This document shows positions 32,445 to 42,165 of a DNA stretch of 64,000 nt, piece after piece. A program made the translations under genes and the position numbers. Under the pieces are notes generated by a model. It was given only the letters and a program-made list of their open reading frames with translations. It searched no databases and was not told the DNA's origin. The DNA is taken from positions 20,249 to 84,248 of the forward strand of contig QCGH01000003.1 of NCBI GenBank assembly GCA_003280005.1, written 5' to 3'. Positions within the stretch are counted from its first letter, which is position 1, and each line of letters starts with the position of its first letter. The DNA comes from Pelagibacteraceae bacterium AG-365-D07. GTDB taxonomy: Bacteria > Pseudomonadota > Alphaproteobacteria > Pelagibacterales > Pelagibacteraceae.

Positions 32445-33818
32445 TTAGTTTAAATCAAATATTTTTCCAGGATTCATTATATTATTTGGGTCTAAAGTTC
32501 TTTTAATTGATTTCATTACTGGAATATTGTCAGGATGCTCCTCTAATAAATATTCTTTTTTATGAAGTCCTACTCCATGTTCGCCAGTAATGGTTCCCTT
32601 TAACTCTAATGCTTTTTTAATTAACGTATCATTAAATGCTCTAATTTGTTTATACATTTCTTTTTTTTCTGGATCAAAAGGCAATATAACATGAAAGTTC
32701 CCATCTCCTAAATGACCTACCATTGGAGCTCTAACTCCAAATTTTTTTGCTTGTTCCTCTGCAAATTTTACACATTCTGTTATTTTTGATATTGGAACAC
32801 AAACATCTGTTGAATAAACTCTGCCATTATTTATAAGTGCTTTCACAGAATAATATACATCCCATCTTGCTCTCCAAAGTTTATTTCTCTCTTCTAAATC
32901 CTTAGCCCATTTAAAAGAGCTGCCATTATTTTCTTTTGATATTTCATCGACAATTTTTATATTTTCATTATTAGAATTTTCAGATCCGTGAAATTCAAAA
33001 AATAAAGTTGGGACAGCTTTTATGTCTTTTAATTTTGAATAATTAATACTAATTCCCATCTGATCTTTATTTAGCATTTCAATTCTTGCAATCGGAACAC
33101 CGTATTGAATAACCTGTTGAGCAGTTTGAACCGCATCTTCTAGTGTAGGAAAATGACAAACAGCACTCATTATACTTTCTGGTATAGGAGATAATCTTAA
33201 ATGAACTTCTGTTATTATACCAAGCGTACCTTCTGAGCCGATAAATAAATTTGTTAAGTTATAACCTGCCGAAGTTTTTTTAGTTCTGCCACCTGTATTT
33301 ATAATATCGCCATTGGGCAAAACTACTGTTAGTCCAGATATGACAGTTTTCATAGTCCCATATTTTACAGCCATCGTCCCTGATGCTGAGGTTGAAGCCA
33401 TACCACCTATTGCTGCATTAGCCCCTGGATCAATTGGAAAAAAAACTCCATCCTCTCTTAAGTAATCATTCAATTGTTCTTTGGTAACACAGGCTTGAAC
33501 TCTACAATCAAAGTCTTCGACATTTACGCTTAAAATTTTATTCATTTTTTCTAGACAAATAGTTATACCTTTTTCATTTCCTACCACGTTGCCCTCTAAA
33601 GATGTGCCAGTTCCAAAAGGTACAACTGGTATCTTATGTTCATTACATAATCTAAGTATTTTTGAAACTTCTTCGTTTGTCTCTGGAAAAACAACTGCTT
33701 TTGATAAAATTGGATCATAAGTATCTTCACCCCTCGCATAATTACCTCGGGTAGACTCAGATGTTGAATATCTATTATTTAATAAATTTTTAAGTTCTAA
33801 CTCAACTTGTTCATTCAT
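32445..33818 (-). CDS. FAD-binding oxidase (GlcD / D-lactate dehydrogenase family)
   Basis: ORF 457 aa; VPFGTGTSLEGNV, DPGANAAIGGMASTSASGT, GEHGVGLHKKEYL. Confidence 0.92.
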   Translation of the reverse strand: MNEQVELELKNLLNNRYSTSESTRGNYARGEDTYDPILSKAVVFPETNEEVSKILRLCNEHKIPVVPFGTGTSLEGNVVGNEKGITICLEKMNKILSVNVEDFDCRVQACVTKEQLNDYLREDGVFFPIDPGANAAIGGMASTSASGTMAVKYGTMKTVISGLTVVLPNGDIINTGGRTKKTSAGYNLTNLFIGSEGTLGIITEVHLRLSPIPESIMSAVCHFPTLEDAVQTAQQVIQYGVPIARIEMLNKDQMGISINYSKLKDIKAVPTLFFEFHGSENSNNENIKIVDEISKENNGSSFKWAKDLEERNKLWRARWDVYYSVKALINNGRVYSTDVCVPISKITECVKFAEEQAKKFGVRAPMVGHLGDGNFHVILPFDPEKKEMYKQIRAFNDTLIKKALELKGTITGEHGVGLHKKEYLLEEHPDNIPVMKSIKRTLDPNNIMNPGKIFDLN

Positions 33819-33861
33819 GAATTTATATTACTAAAAATTATATTAAAAAAATATAAAATTT

Positions 33862-35025
33862 TTATCCTAGCATTTTTTTTATATTTTCGAGAGCTTGGGA
33901 AATGTTATCCCTAGATGCTGCAAAACTAAATCTAACATAATCATTGCAGCTCTTTCCAAAAGCAGTTCCGGGCACTATAGCAACACCAGCCTCGTGCATA
34001 GCTTTTTTACAAAATTCAGAACCATTCATTCCTGTTCCAATTACTTTAGGAAAAGCGTAAAAGGCTCCTCCTGGTAAACTACATTCAACGCCGGGCAAAC
34101 TATTTAATCCCTCATGAATTAGTTTTCTTCTCGCTGTGAATTTTTCCATCATCTCATGAATAGAATCGTCTGGACCGTCAAGGGCTGCAATACCAGCAAA
34201 CTGTGCGGCCGCGTTAACGCAAGAAACACTGTTAATTAATAATTTATTTACATGTTCAACTAAATGCTCCGGCCAAAAACTCCAACCTAATCTCCATCCA
34301 GTCATTGAATAAGCTTTACTCCAACCTTCGAGCACTATCAATCTATCTCTTAACTCCGGATAATTAAAGAAAGTTGGCATTTCCTTTCCATCAAAAATCT
34401 GTCGACTATAAATTTCATCACTTAAAATTGTTACGTGAGGGTGTTTTTTTAATCCCTCTGCAAGTTTATCGATCTCAGTTCTATCGACAAAACTTCCTGT
34501 TGGATTATTAGGATTAATTAAAATTAATAATCTAGTTTTATCAGTTATTAAAGATAGAATTTTGTCAGCACTAAATTTTAAATCTTTGTCTTCAGTTAAA
34601 TCGTAAGGTACTGAGGTAGATCCTGTATAATTAATCATAGACTCATAAATAGGGAATGCTGGTGTTGGGTGAATTATTTCAGCTCCTGGCTCACCGAAAC
34701 ATTGGATAGCATAACTCATAGTCGGCTTTCCGCCTGGCATTATTAATATTCTCTCAAAATTAACATCGGCGTTATATCGTTTTTTAATCCATCTAGTCAC
34801 AGCTTGTCTGCATTCAGGAATTCCATTTGACATAACATATCCATGGTGCCCGTCATCCAAAGCTTTTTTTGCTGCTTCGACTACATGTTTAGGTGTTTTG
34901 AAATCTGGTTGTCCAAGACCTAAATGGATCATTGGTTTGCCTTGTGCCTCTAGTTTCTTAGCTTCCGCCAAAACACTAAAAGCAGTTTCTGTTCCTAATC
35001 TTTCTAAACTTTTTGCTAATTTCAT
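33862..35025 (-). CDS. PLP-dependent class I/II aminotransferase
   Basis: ORF 387 aa; LINPNNPTGS, LSDEIYS, GWSKAYSMTGWRLGW. Confidence 0.92.
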   Translation of the reverse strand: MKLAKSLERLGTETAFSVLAEAKKLEAQGKPMIHLGLGQPDFKTPKHVVEAAKKALDDGHHGYVMSNGIPECRQAVTRWIKKRYNADVNFERILIMPGGKPTMSYAIQCFGEPGAEIIHPTPAFPIYESMINYTGSTSVPYDLTEDKDLKFSADKILSLITDKTRLLILINPNNPTGSFVDRTEIDKLAEGLKKHPHVTILSDEIYSRQIFDGKEMPTFFNYPELRDRLIVLEGWSKAYSMTGWRLGWSFWPEHLVEHVNKLLINSVSCVNAAAQFAGIAALDGPDDSIHEMMEKFTARRKLIHEGLNSLPGVECSLPGGAFYAFPKVIGTGMNGSEFCKKAMHEAGVAIVPGTAFGKSCNDYVRFSFAASRDNISQALENIKKMLG

Positions 35026-35038
35026 TTTTTTCTCCAGT

Positions 35039-36190
35039 TTAATTTCTATAAATTATTTTTGAGCTATCTAACTCATTTAAATTTTTACATCCCATCAATA
35101 CCATATTTCTATAGATTTCATCATGCATTATTTTCAATAGATGTTCAACGCCTTGCTGACCACCTGCGCTCAAAGAGAACAGAAACATTTTTCCAAAACT
35201 ACATGCCTTAGCTCCAGCTGCTAAAGCTTTAAGTACATGGGTTCCTCTCCTAATACCTCCATCTAAAATAATCTCTAGTTTATCGCCAACTGCGTCAGAA
35301 ATTGCTTTAACCTGATCAAATGGGGATCTGGAACCATCTAATTGTCTACCACCATGGTTTGAAATCATAATTGCGGTACATCCTATATCTATAGCTCTTT
35401 TAGCATCTTCAACAGACATTACTCCTTTTAAAGCAAATGGACCTCCCCATTTTTTTACGCAATATTCTGCGTCTTTCCAGTTCATTGATGGATCGTACTG
35501 TTCGTTAATGTATTCAATTACTGATTTAGCGATATTAGTACCTTTATCAGTTTTTTTAACAACGTTAGATAGTTCAAATTTTTTATTAGTTAGATAATTA
35601 AATACCCATTTAGGCTTAATTGCAAAATTAAATAAACTATTTAAAGTTAATTTAGGAGGAGTAGTAAACCCAGTTCTATGATCTTTTTCTCTGTTTCCCG
35701 CTACTAAAGTATCAACTGTCAAACACATTCCATCAAAGTTTGTTCTTTTACATCTTTCTATTAAATCATCGGTTATGGATTTATCTTTATGAACATAAAG
35801 TTGAAAAAGTTTAGGACCACTTGAAATATTTGCTATTTCCTCAATTGAATTATTTGCCATTGTAGACATGCTGTAAAATGTTCCAAATTTTGCTGCTGCT
35901 TTGGCAGATGCCTTATCACCATCTGGATGGTATAATCTCTGCATTGCAGTTGGAGATAAAAAAATTGGTATATCAATTTTTCTTCCAAATACTGTTGTGG
36001 ATAAATCAGGTTTACCTACACTCGCAAGGATATTTGGAACTAAATCACATTCATCAAATGCACTTGTATTTCTTTTTAAAGTTACCTCGTCATCTGATCC
36101 ACCATCAATGTAATGAAATATTGGGGATGGGAGTTTTTTTTTAGCTAAATTTCTAAAGTCCTCAAAGTTATAACAATTCTTTAGACTCAT
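35039..36190 (-). CDS. FMN-dependent alpha-hydroxyacid dehydrogenase (LldD-like), paralog 1
   Basis: ORF 383 aa; LPSPIFHYIDGGSDDE, SNHGGRQLDGSRSPFD, ILDGGIRRGTHVLKALAAGA. Confidence 0.92.
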   Translation of the reverse strand: MSLKNCYNFEDFRNLAKKKLPSPIFHYIDGGSDDEVTLKRNTSAFDECDLVPNILASVGKPDLSTTVFGRKIDIPIFLSPTAMQRLYHPDGDKASAKAAAKFGTFYSMSTMANNSIEEIANISSGPKLFQLYVHKDKSITDDLIERCKRTNFDGMCLTVDTLVAGNREKDHRTGFTTPPKLTLNSLFNFAIKPKWVFNYLTNKKFELSNVVKKTDKGTNIAKSVIEYINEQYDPSMNWKDAEYCVKKWGGPFALKGVMSVEDAKRAIDIGCTAIMISNHGGRQLDGSRSPFDQVKAISDAVGDKLEIILDGGIRRGTHVLKALAAGAKACSFGKMFLFSLSAGGQQGVEHLLKIMHDEIYRNMVLMGCKNLNELDSSKIIYRN

Positions 36191-37342
36191 TTATGATCTA
36201 AATCTCAAGTTACTTCTGTTTAGATCTTTAATTTTTTTACATCCCATAAGCTTCATATCTCTTGTTAACTCTGTTTTATATTGTCCCAAAGCCCTTTCAA
36301 CACCAGCTTGTCCAGCTGCCGCTAATGCATAAAGATATAGCCTGCCACCAGCACACGCCTTTGCACCAAGTGACAAAGCTTTAAGCATGTGTGTTCCTCT
36401 TTGAAAACCTCCTTCACAAATAACATCTAATTTATCTCCAACTGCATCAACAATTTCTGCGAGTTGATCAAATGGAGATCTGGAGCCATCAAGTTGCCTA
36501 CCTCCATGATTTGAAACCATTATCCCTGTGCAGCCAATATCTACAGCTCTTTTAGCATCTTCAACGCTCATCACACCTTTCAAAGCGAAATGACCACCCC
36601 ATTGGGAACATAATTTTTCAGCATCATTCCAATTCATAGATTGATCCAACATTGTAGAAAAATAATTACCTATTGATGTATTGGTACTAGTGCCCTCTTT
36701 TACATAATCTTGAAGATGAGGTAGTTCAAACTTTCCCTTTGTTAAATAGTTTATTCCCCACATTGGTTTAGTTGCAAAGCTGAAGAGGCTAGATAATGTT
36801 AGTTTTGGTGGGGAGGTAAAGCCAGTTCTTAAATCTCTTTCACGATTTCCTCCAGTTATTGTATCAACTGTTAAAGCCATTACATCAAATTTGGCAGCTT
36901 TTGCTCTTTCTAAGCAAGAGTCATTTAAACCTCTATCTTTATGAAAATAGAATTGAAACATTTTTGGTGTATCAATCATTGAAGATATTTCTTCAACACT
37001 CACTGTAGCTAGAGCTGAAACTCCAAACATAGTATTAAATTTTTGAGCAGCCTTACCTACTGCTCTTTCTCCATCGTAGTGAAAAAGTCTTTGTAAAGCT
37101 GTGGGTGAACAATAAAAAGGTAAATCAATTTTTTTTCCAAAGATTGTTGTAGATAAATCTATTTCTTCTACTCCTCTTAAAACATTTGGCACCAAATCTA
37201 CATCATTGAAAGCGCTAGTATTTCTACCATATGTGATTTCGTCATCTGCAGCCCCATCAATATAATGAAAAATTGGAGAAGGTAATTTTTTCTTTGCTAG
37301 TTTTCTAAAATCATTAAAATTGTGACAATCTTTTAATCTCAT
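36191..37342 (-). CDS. FMN-dependent alpha-hydroxyacid dehydrogenase (LldD-like), paralog 2
   Basis: ORF 383 aa; LPSPIFHYIDGAADDE, SNHGGRQLDGSRSPFD, ICEGGFQRGTHMLKALSLGA. Confidence 0.92.
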   Translation of the reverse strand: MRLKDCHNFNDFRKLAKKKLPSPIFHYIDGAADDEITYGRNTSAFNDVDLVPNVLRGVEEIDLSTTIFGKKIDLPFYCSPTALQRLFHYDGERAVGKAAQKFNTMFGVSALATVSVEEISSMIDTPKMFQFYFHKDRGLNDSCLERAKAAKFDVMALTVDTITGGNRERDLRTGFTSPPKLTLSSLFSFATKPMWGINYLTKGKFELPHLQDYVKEGTSTNTSIGNYFSTMLDQSMNWNDAEKLCSQWGGHFALKGVMSVEDAKRAVDIGCTGIMVSNHGGRQLDGSRSPFDQLAEIVDAVGDKLDVICEGGFQRGTHMLKALSLGAKACAGGRLYLYALAAAGQAGVERALGQYKTELTRDMKLMGCKKIKDLNRSNLRFRS

Positions 37343-37357
37343 AAAATAAATCTTATT

Positions 37358-37879
37358 TTAGAACCGTTTTAGAAAATTAAACATGTAACTATTGGCCCCA
37401 GGATTTTTATCACCTAAACTGGCATTTGAGATGTGATTGTAAGAAAAACCTAATTCACTATTAGAAAAGATATCCAAAGAAAGTTGAACTTCACTTTTAA
37501 ATTCTAAAATATGGCCAAGATCTTTTCCATTTCCTTCTCCGTATAATCCCGGAGTAAAACTTGGAATAATATTTAACTTACCTATTTTATATTGTGCTTG
37601 AACACCTGTATAAGCATAAGTTGCGTTATCAGCTGTCATCATAAATCCTGTCACAGGAGATAGTGTACCTAAAAAACTTTCTCTTGTTAAATTTTCATTC
37701 TGATGTTGGATGCCAAACAAAGATGCTCTTTTCCCATCATCACTAAAATCAAAAGTCCCTGAGTAAAAATTCCACTCATGATCTTTTTCAATGATATTTT
37801 TATCATCACTAGATACATTTTGAATGATTAGGAAAATTAGAATTGGACAAATATTTAATAATTTAATTATACTTTTCAT
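37358..37879 (-). CDS. PagL-like lipid A deacylase / acyloxyacyl hydrolase
   Basis: ORF 173 aa; signal peptide, beta-barrel-like, C-terminal ELGFSYNHISNASLGDKNPGANSYMF (PagL His-Ser region). Confidence 0.7.
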   Translation of the reverse strand: MKSIIKLLNICPILIFLIIQNVSSDDKNIIEKDHEWNFYSGTFDFSDDGKRASLFGIQHQNENLTRESFLGTLSPVTGFMMTADNATYAYTGVQAQYKIGKLNIIPSFTPGLYGEGNGKDLGHILEFKSEVQLSLDIFSNSELGFSYNHISNASLGDKNPGANSYMFNFLKRF

Positions 37880-38255
37880 TTTTAACTCTATTTATAAGTA
37901 ATTTTCTTTTAATTAAAAGACCTCCAAAAATAAACAAAAATAAAGGTAATAACCATAGTAATAAAGTATATTTATTAATTTCAGGTTCGTAAACGATCCA
38001 TTCACCATATTTCGATTTAAGAAAATTGTAAATGTCTTCTTCAGAATTACCCGAAGCTAATTTTTGAGAAATTAATGTCTTTAAGCTTAAAGCAAATTCT
38101 GAATTAGAATCATAAACTGATTGTCCTTGGCAAATTAAACATCTTAGATTTTTGGCAATTTCATCAACTTGAGGGTTTTGAGCATTAACATTATAAGAAA
38201 ATAATAAATTCAAGAAAAATAAAAAATAAAACAATTTTAATAGTTTTTTAGTCAT
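37863..38255 (-). CDS. ccmH: Cytochrome c-type biogenesis protein CcmH
   Basis: ORF 130 aa; IAKNLRCLICQGQSVYDSNSEFA (LRCxxC motif). Confidence 0.94.
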   Translation of the reverse strand: MTKKLLKLFYFLFFLNLLFSYNVNAQNPQVDEIAKNLRCLICQGQSVYDSNSEFALSLKTLISQKLASGNSEEDIYNFLKSKYGEWIVYEPEINKYTLLLWLLPLFLFIFGGLLIKRKLLINRVKNEKYN

Positions 38256-38767
38256 TTTATAAATTTTTTAATTTCAATTTCATTTTCCAAATTTATAGGT
38301 CCAATATATTTTTTTAAAATACTTAAGTCCCTACCAATTATAAATGTTTCTGGAACACCATATGCCCCTAAAAAAATAGACTTTGTACCATTTGAATCTA
38401 TCAAAATTGTATCATATGGATTGCCAAGTTCGTCTAAAAATTTTTGTGCATTATCCTTTTTATCTTTATAATTTAGACCTATCATTTTTATATTAGCAAT
38501 TTCTGAAATATTCTTTATATGTTTATGTTCTTGTCTACAAGGTATGCACCAAGATGACCAAATATTAATTATAATGAATTTTTCATTACCAAATAATTGT
38601 TTTAATTTTAAATCATTACCTGAATGAAATTCTTTGATCGAAATATTTTCTATTATATTTATTTTTTTTGGAATATAATTTTTATTTTCAAATAAACTCT
38701 TTAAAAAAATTATTAAAGTGAATATGATTATTAATAAAATAAATATGAATGAAAATTTAACTTTCAT
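38252..38767 (-). CDS. ccmG: Thiol:disulfide interchange protein CcmG/DsbE
   Basis: ORF 171 aa; NIWSSWCIPCRQEH, YGVPETFIIG. Confidence 0.93.
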   Translation of the reverse strand: MKVKFSFIFILLIIIFTLIIFLKSLFENKNYIPKKINIIENISIKEFHSGNDLKLKQLFGNEKFIIINIWSSWCIPCRQEHKHIKNISEIANIKMIGLNYKDKKDNAQKFLDELGNPYDTILIDSNGTKSIFLGAYGVPETFIIGRDLSILKKYIGPINLENEIEIKKFIK

Positions 38768-40626
38768 TTAAAATTTTTCCTTAAACCTAAAAATCCTCCT
38801 ACCGCGAGCATAAATGCAGAAAGCCAGATAAAAAGCATAAACGGTTTTTTCTGATATCGGATATTTAAGTAATCAGTATTCTTCAAATAATTTACAACTA
38901 CAAGATTATCACTAAATAAGTTTGTTTTGATATCTGCCTCACTAGTTATAGTTTCAGGAACTTTATATAACCTTAGTTCAGGAAAGAATTTCAATTTTTG
39001 ATCACTTTGGATAACATGAATTTCCGCTTTTAAAGATGTAAAATTATCAATTTGGCTTCGAGATATATTCTCAAATTTTAAGAGGTAATTGGATAATTTT
39101 TTTTCTTCACCTTTTTTTAAATTAACCGATACCTCTTCGCTAAATAAACTATTTAAAATAATACTTATTATTAAAATACTAAATGATAAATGCGAAATTT
39201 TTTGAGATATTTTTAAACTTTTATTTTTTAAATCAATTATAGAAATAAAAAACAAATATATCGCTGAAGAAATAAGAAGTGTTGAATATAACACTTGTGT
39301 ATTAAAATTTTTTGCAATCAGATATGAGATAAGTATTGATATAAAAAATAAGACTATTTTTATTATTTTTATCTCTAATTTTTTGTTTTTTATCCAATCT
39401 AACTTTGGACCAATGGACATTATAAGCAAAAATGGAATTAAAAAGGGAATTATTAATTGATTAAAATAAGGTGGTCCAACTGAAATTTTTTCTGTTGTAA
39501 TTGCTTCTAAAAAAATTGGGTAAACTGTGCCTATCAAAACAACTGCGAGAAAATACATCATAAACCAGTTGTTAATTACAATTGCTGTTTCTTTACTTAG
39601 TAGATATGATTTTGAAAATTTTTCAATATTATTAAATTTAAAATATATTATTAAAGCAATAAAAATTAGAACAGTTAAAAAAATTAAAACAAATATTCCT
39701 CTTTCGGGATCATTTGCGAAAGTGTGAACTGAATTTAAAATCCCAGATCTCACTAAAAATGTTCCACTCATACTTAAAATAAAAGTGCTTAGCGCAAGTA
39801 TAACTGTCCAGGATTGTAAATTTGATCTTTTTTCTAAAACTGATGTACAATGTAACAATGCGGATAAACAAAACCAAGGCATCAGTGAAACATTCTCTAC
39901 GGGATCCCAAAACCAAAAACCACCCCAACCTAACTCATAATAAGCCCAAATAGATCCTAACAAAATACCTATTGTTAGAAAAATCCAAGAAATTAAAGTC
40001 CATTTTTTTAAATCATTTGCCCAATCTTTGTTTGTATAGTTGCAAACTAATGCCGCTAACGATGAAGAAAAAATTATGGAAGATCCTACGTAGCCTAAAT
40101 ATAAAATAGGTGGATGAATTGCTAAAGCAGGATCTTGCAAGATCGGATTTAACCCTAATCCTTCAATTGGTGTTGGTATAATTAGCTGAAAAGGATTTGA
40201 TGTAAATATGATGAATAATAAAAAGCCTAAAATAATAAGTTGTTGAAAAAAAATTGTTAAAATTCTAAACGAGTCTAAAAGTTTTTTTGATTTAAAAAAG
40301 AAAATTACAATAAATAAACTTAAAACAAATAACCAAAGCAACAAACTGCCTTCATGATTCCCCCAAGTTCCTGATATTTTGTAGAATAGGGGCTTAGCGG
40401 TATGAGAGTTATTGTATACAGCTAAATTGCTGAAATCTGAATTTATAAAAGCTAATAACAAAGTTATAAAACTTACACAAATTAAAAAAAATTGTACTGA
40501 AATAGTTGCAAAAATACTTAAATTCAAAATCGATTTTGATTTAAAATTCTTAAAAGTTAGAATTAGAATTATAAATGAAGTTATCAGAGCTAAAATTAAG
40601 GAATAATTTCCGATTAAATTTAACAC
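38764..40626 (-). CDS. ccmF: Cytochrome c-type biogenesis protein CcmF
   Basis: ORF 620 aa; WGNHEGSLLLW, WAYYELGWGGFWFWDPVENVSLMPW. Confidence 0.96.
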   Translation of the reverse strand: MLNLIGNYSLILALITSFIILILTFKNFKSKSILNLSIFATISVQFFLICVSFITLLLAFINSDFSNLAVYNNSHTAKPLFYKISGTWGNHEGSLLLWLFVLSLFIVIFFFKSKKLLDSFRILTIFFQQLIILGFLLFIIFTSNPFQLIIPTPIEGLGLNPILQDPALAIHPPILYLGYVGSSIIFSSSLAALVCNYTNKDWANDLKKWTLISWIFLTIGILLGSIWAYYELGWGGFWFWDPVENVSLMPWFCLSALLHCTSVLEKRSNLQSWTVILALSTFILSMSGTFLVRSGILNSVHTFANDPERGIFVLIFLTVLIFIALIIYFKFNNIEKFSKSYLLSKETAIVINNWFMMYFLAVVLIGTVYPIFLEAITTEKISVGPPYFNQLIIPFLIPFLLIMSIGPKLDWIKNKKLEIKIIKIVLFFISILISYLIAKNFNTQVLYSTLLISSAIYLFFISIIDLKNKSLKISQKISHLSFSILIISIILNSLFSEEVSVNLKKGEEKKLSNYLLKFENISRSQIDNFTSLKAEIHVIQSDQKLKFFPELRLYKVPETITSEADIKTNLFSDNLVVVNYLKNTDYLNIRYQKKPFMLFIWLSAFMLAVGGFLGLRKNFK

Positions 40627-40627
40627 T

Positions 40628-41050
40628 TTATTTTTCCTCTAACGCCTCTTTCACTTCAGGAGGTATATAATTTTCGTCATGTTTAGCTAAAATCTTTAAT
40701 GCATTTAAAAAATTTCTATCCTGAAGAAATCCTTCAGCCACAACTCCTTTGTCTTCAGCGAAAAGATTTGGAATTACTCCAGAAAATTTTACTTTAATTT
40801 CGTTCTTGAAGTCAGTAATCACAAAATTAACCTGATCTGTGCTCATAGAAACAGAATTTTTCTTTACCATACCGCCAACTCTATATTTTTTATTATAATT
40901 AATTTCCCCTAATTCTTTAATATCTGATGGTGAGATGAAATAAACAACATTATCCTCTAAAGACTTTAAAACCAAATAAGTAGTTAGTATTAATACGATT
41001 AATATTAATGAAAGAAATAAGAACCTTAGCTTAACTTTTTTACCATACAT
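40628..41050 (-). CDS. ccmE: Cytochrome c maturation protein CcmE (heme chaperone)
   Basis: ORF 140 aa; [29 protein letters not shown]. Confidence 0.95.
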   Translation of the reverse strand: MYGKKVKLRFLFLSLILIVLILTTYLVLKSLEDNVVYFISPSDIKELGEINYNKKYRVGGMVKKNSVSMSTDQVNFVITDFKNEIKVKFSGVIPNLFAEDKGVVAEGFLQDRNFLNALKILAKHDENYIPPEVKEALEEK

Positions 41051-41062
41051 GAAATATTAAAG

Positions 41063-41293
41063 TTAAATTTTTGAGCCAGAATGTTTCAAAATTTCTTTAT
41101 GAATATCTTGACTGATAGCAACACTATATTGCTTTTCTGATAATGTTGAGAAATTTTCTTCAAATCTTTTTTGCTCTTTTTTTAACTGTAAATTTATTAT
41201 GAAATATAAACTTAAAAAACTTATTAATGTAAACGAAAAAGCAGACCAAACATAAATCCCATAACCATTCATTAAAATTAGATCTGATATCAT
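41063..41293 (-). CDS. ccmD: Heme exporter protein CcmD
   Basis: ORF 76 aa; NGYGIYVWSAFSFTLI, single TM, between ccmE and ccmC. Confidence 0.8.
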   Translation of the reverse strand: MISDLILMNGYGIYVWSAFSFTLISFLSLYFIINLQLKKEQKRFEENFSTLSEKQYSVAISQDIHKEILKHSGSKI

Positions 41294-41997
41294 AATCTTT
41301 TTAAACCTTTGTTTTTAATCTTTATCAGTTCTGTATTATATTTCATTAAAAAAATCAAAACTGAAAATAGGGCAAATGCCGCAGTCATTATTATAAGCGG
41401 TATTAACATAGACGAATGTATTGCCGATTTCTCAGTTAAACTAATTGAAGCAGGCTGATGTAGTGTGTTCCACCAATCTACAGAAAATTTAATTATAGGT
41501 ATATTTATTGCTCCAAATATTGCAATTATCGAAGATATTTTATTTGACTTATCTGGATCTTTAAAAGTTCTGAAAGATAAAATGTAAAGTGCGTAAAGAA
41601 TGAATAATATTAACATTGATGTAATTCTGGCATCCCATGCCCACCAAGTCCCCCAGGTTGGCTTTCCCCAAATAGATCCTGTTACTAAAGCAATTAAGGT
41701 AAATAGAATTCCTGATGGTGCAAAGCTTTTTGAAATTAAAATCAAATTTTTATTCTTAAATAAAAATACTGAAACAGATATTAATGCAATTAAACAAAAT
41801 ATTCCTAAAGAGATCCAGGCTGCTGGAACATGAACATACATAATTCTAACTGAGTCTTTTTGCAAATAATCTTCTGGGGATAAAAATAATGCTTCAACTA
41901 AACCAACTGTTAGAACTGTTATAAAACAAAAGAAAACAATCTTTTGTAAAATCGAATTTATTTTAAAAATTCTATAAGGATTAAAAAATTTAAACAT
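41290..41997 (-). CDS. ccmC: Heme exporter protein CcmC
   Basis: ORF 235 aa; YVHVPAAWISLG, WGTWWAWDARITSMLIL, VDWWNTLHQPASI. Confidence 0.95.
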   Translation of the reverse strand: MFKFFNPYRIFKINSILQKIVFFCFITVLTVGLVEALFLSPEDYLQKDSVRIMYVHVPAAWISLGIFCLIALISVSVFLFKNKNLILISKSFAPSGILFTLIALVTGSIWGKPTWGTWWAWDARITSMLILFILYALYILSFRTFKDPDKSNKISSIIAIFGAINIPIIKFSVDWWNTLHQPASISLTEKSAIHSSMLIPLIIMTAAFALFSVLIFLMKYNTELIKIKNKGLKRL

Positions 41998-42038
41998 TAT
42001 TTTTTATAAAATATTTTAATGGAATATTATTTTTAATC

Positions 42039-42097
42039 ACTTTGATCAAGAGCTCTGAGGGAGATAAATTGGGAATGTTTGAACTCCTGATCAAAGT
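42039..42097 (-). ncRNA. Candidate regulatory hairpin in the ccmC operon leader
   Basis: Minus-strand 17-bp stem ACUUUGAUCAGGAGUUC / GAGCUCUUGAUCAAAGU (two G-U pairs) closing a 25-nt C-rich loop; on the + strand the same two positions would be A/C mismatches. Confidence 0.45.
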
Positions 42098-42165
42098 ATT
42101 ATTTATAATAAAACTAATTTTTGTCTTTGTTTGGGATTAAATGTGTTTAAATATTGACCAATATT

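Noticed and set aside
42075-42140. 21-codon plus-strand ORF MFELLIKVLFIIKLIFVFVWD starting in the hairpin loop, type I toxin-like
   Set aside because: Very short, hydrophobicity is expected from AT-rich DNA, and pairing evidence favours a minus-strand RNA here.
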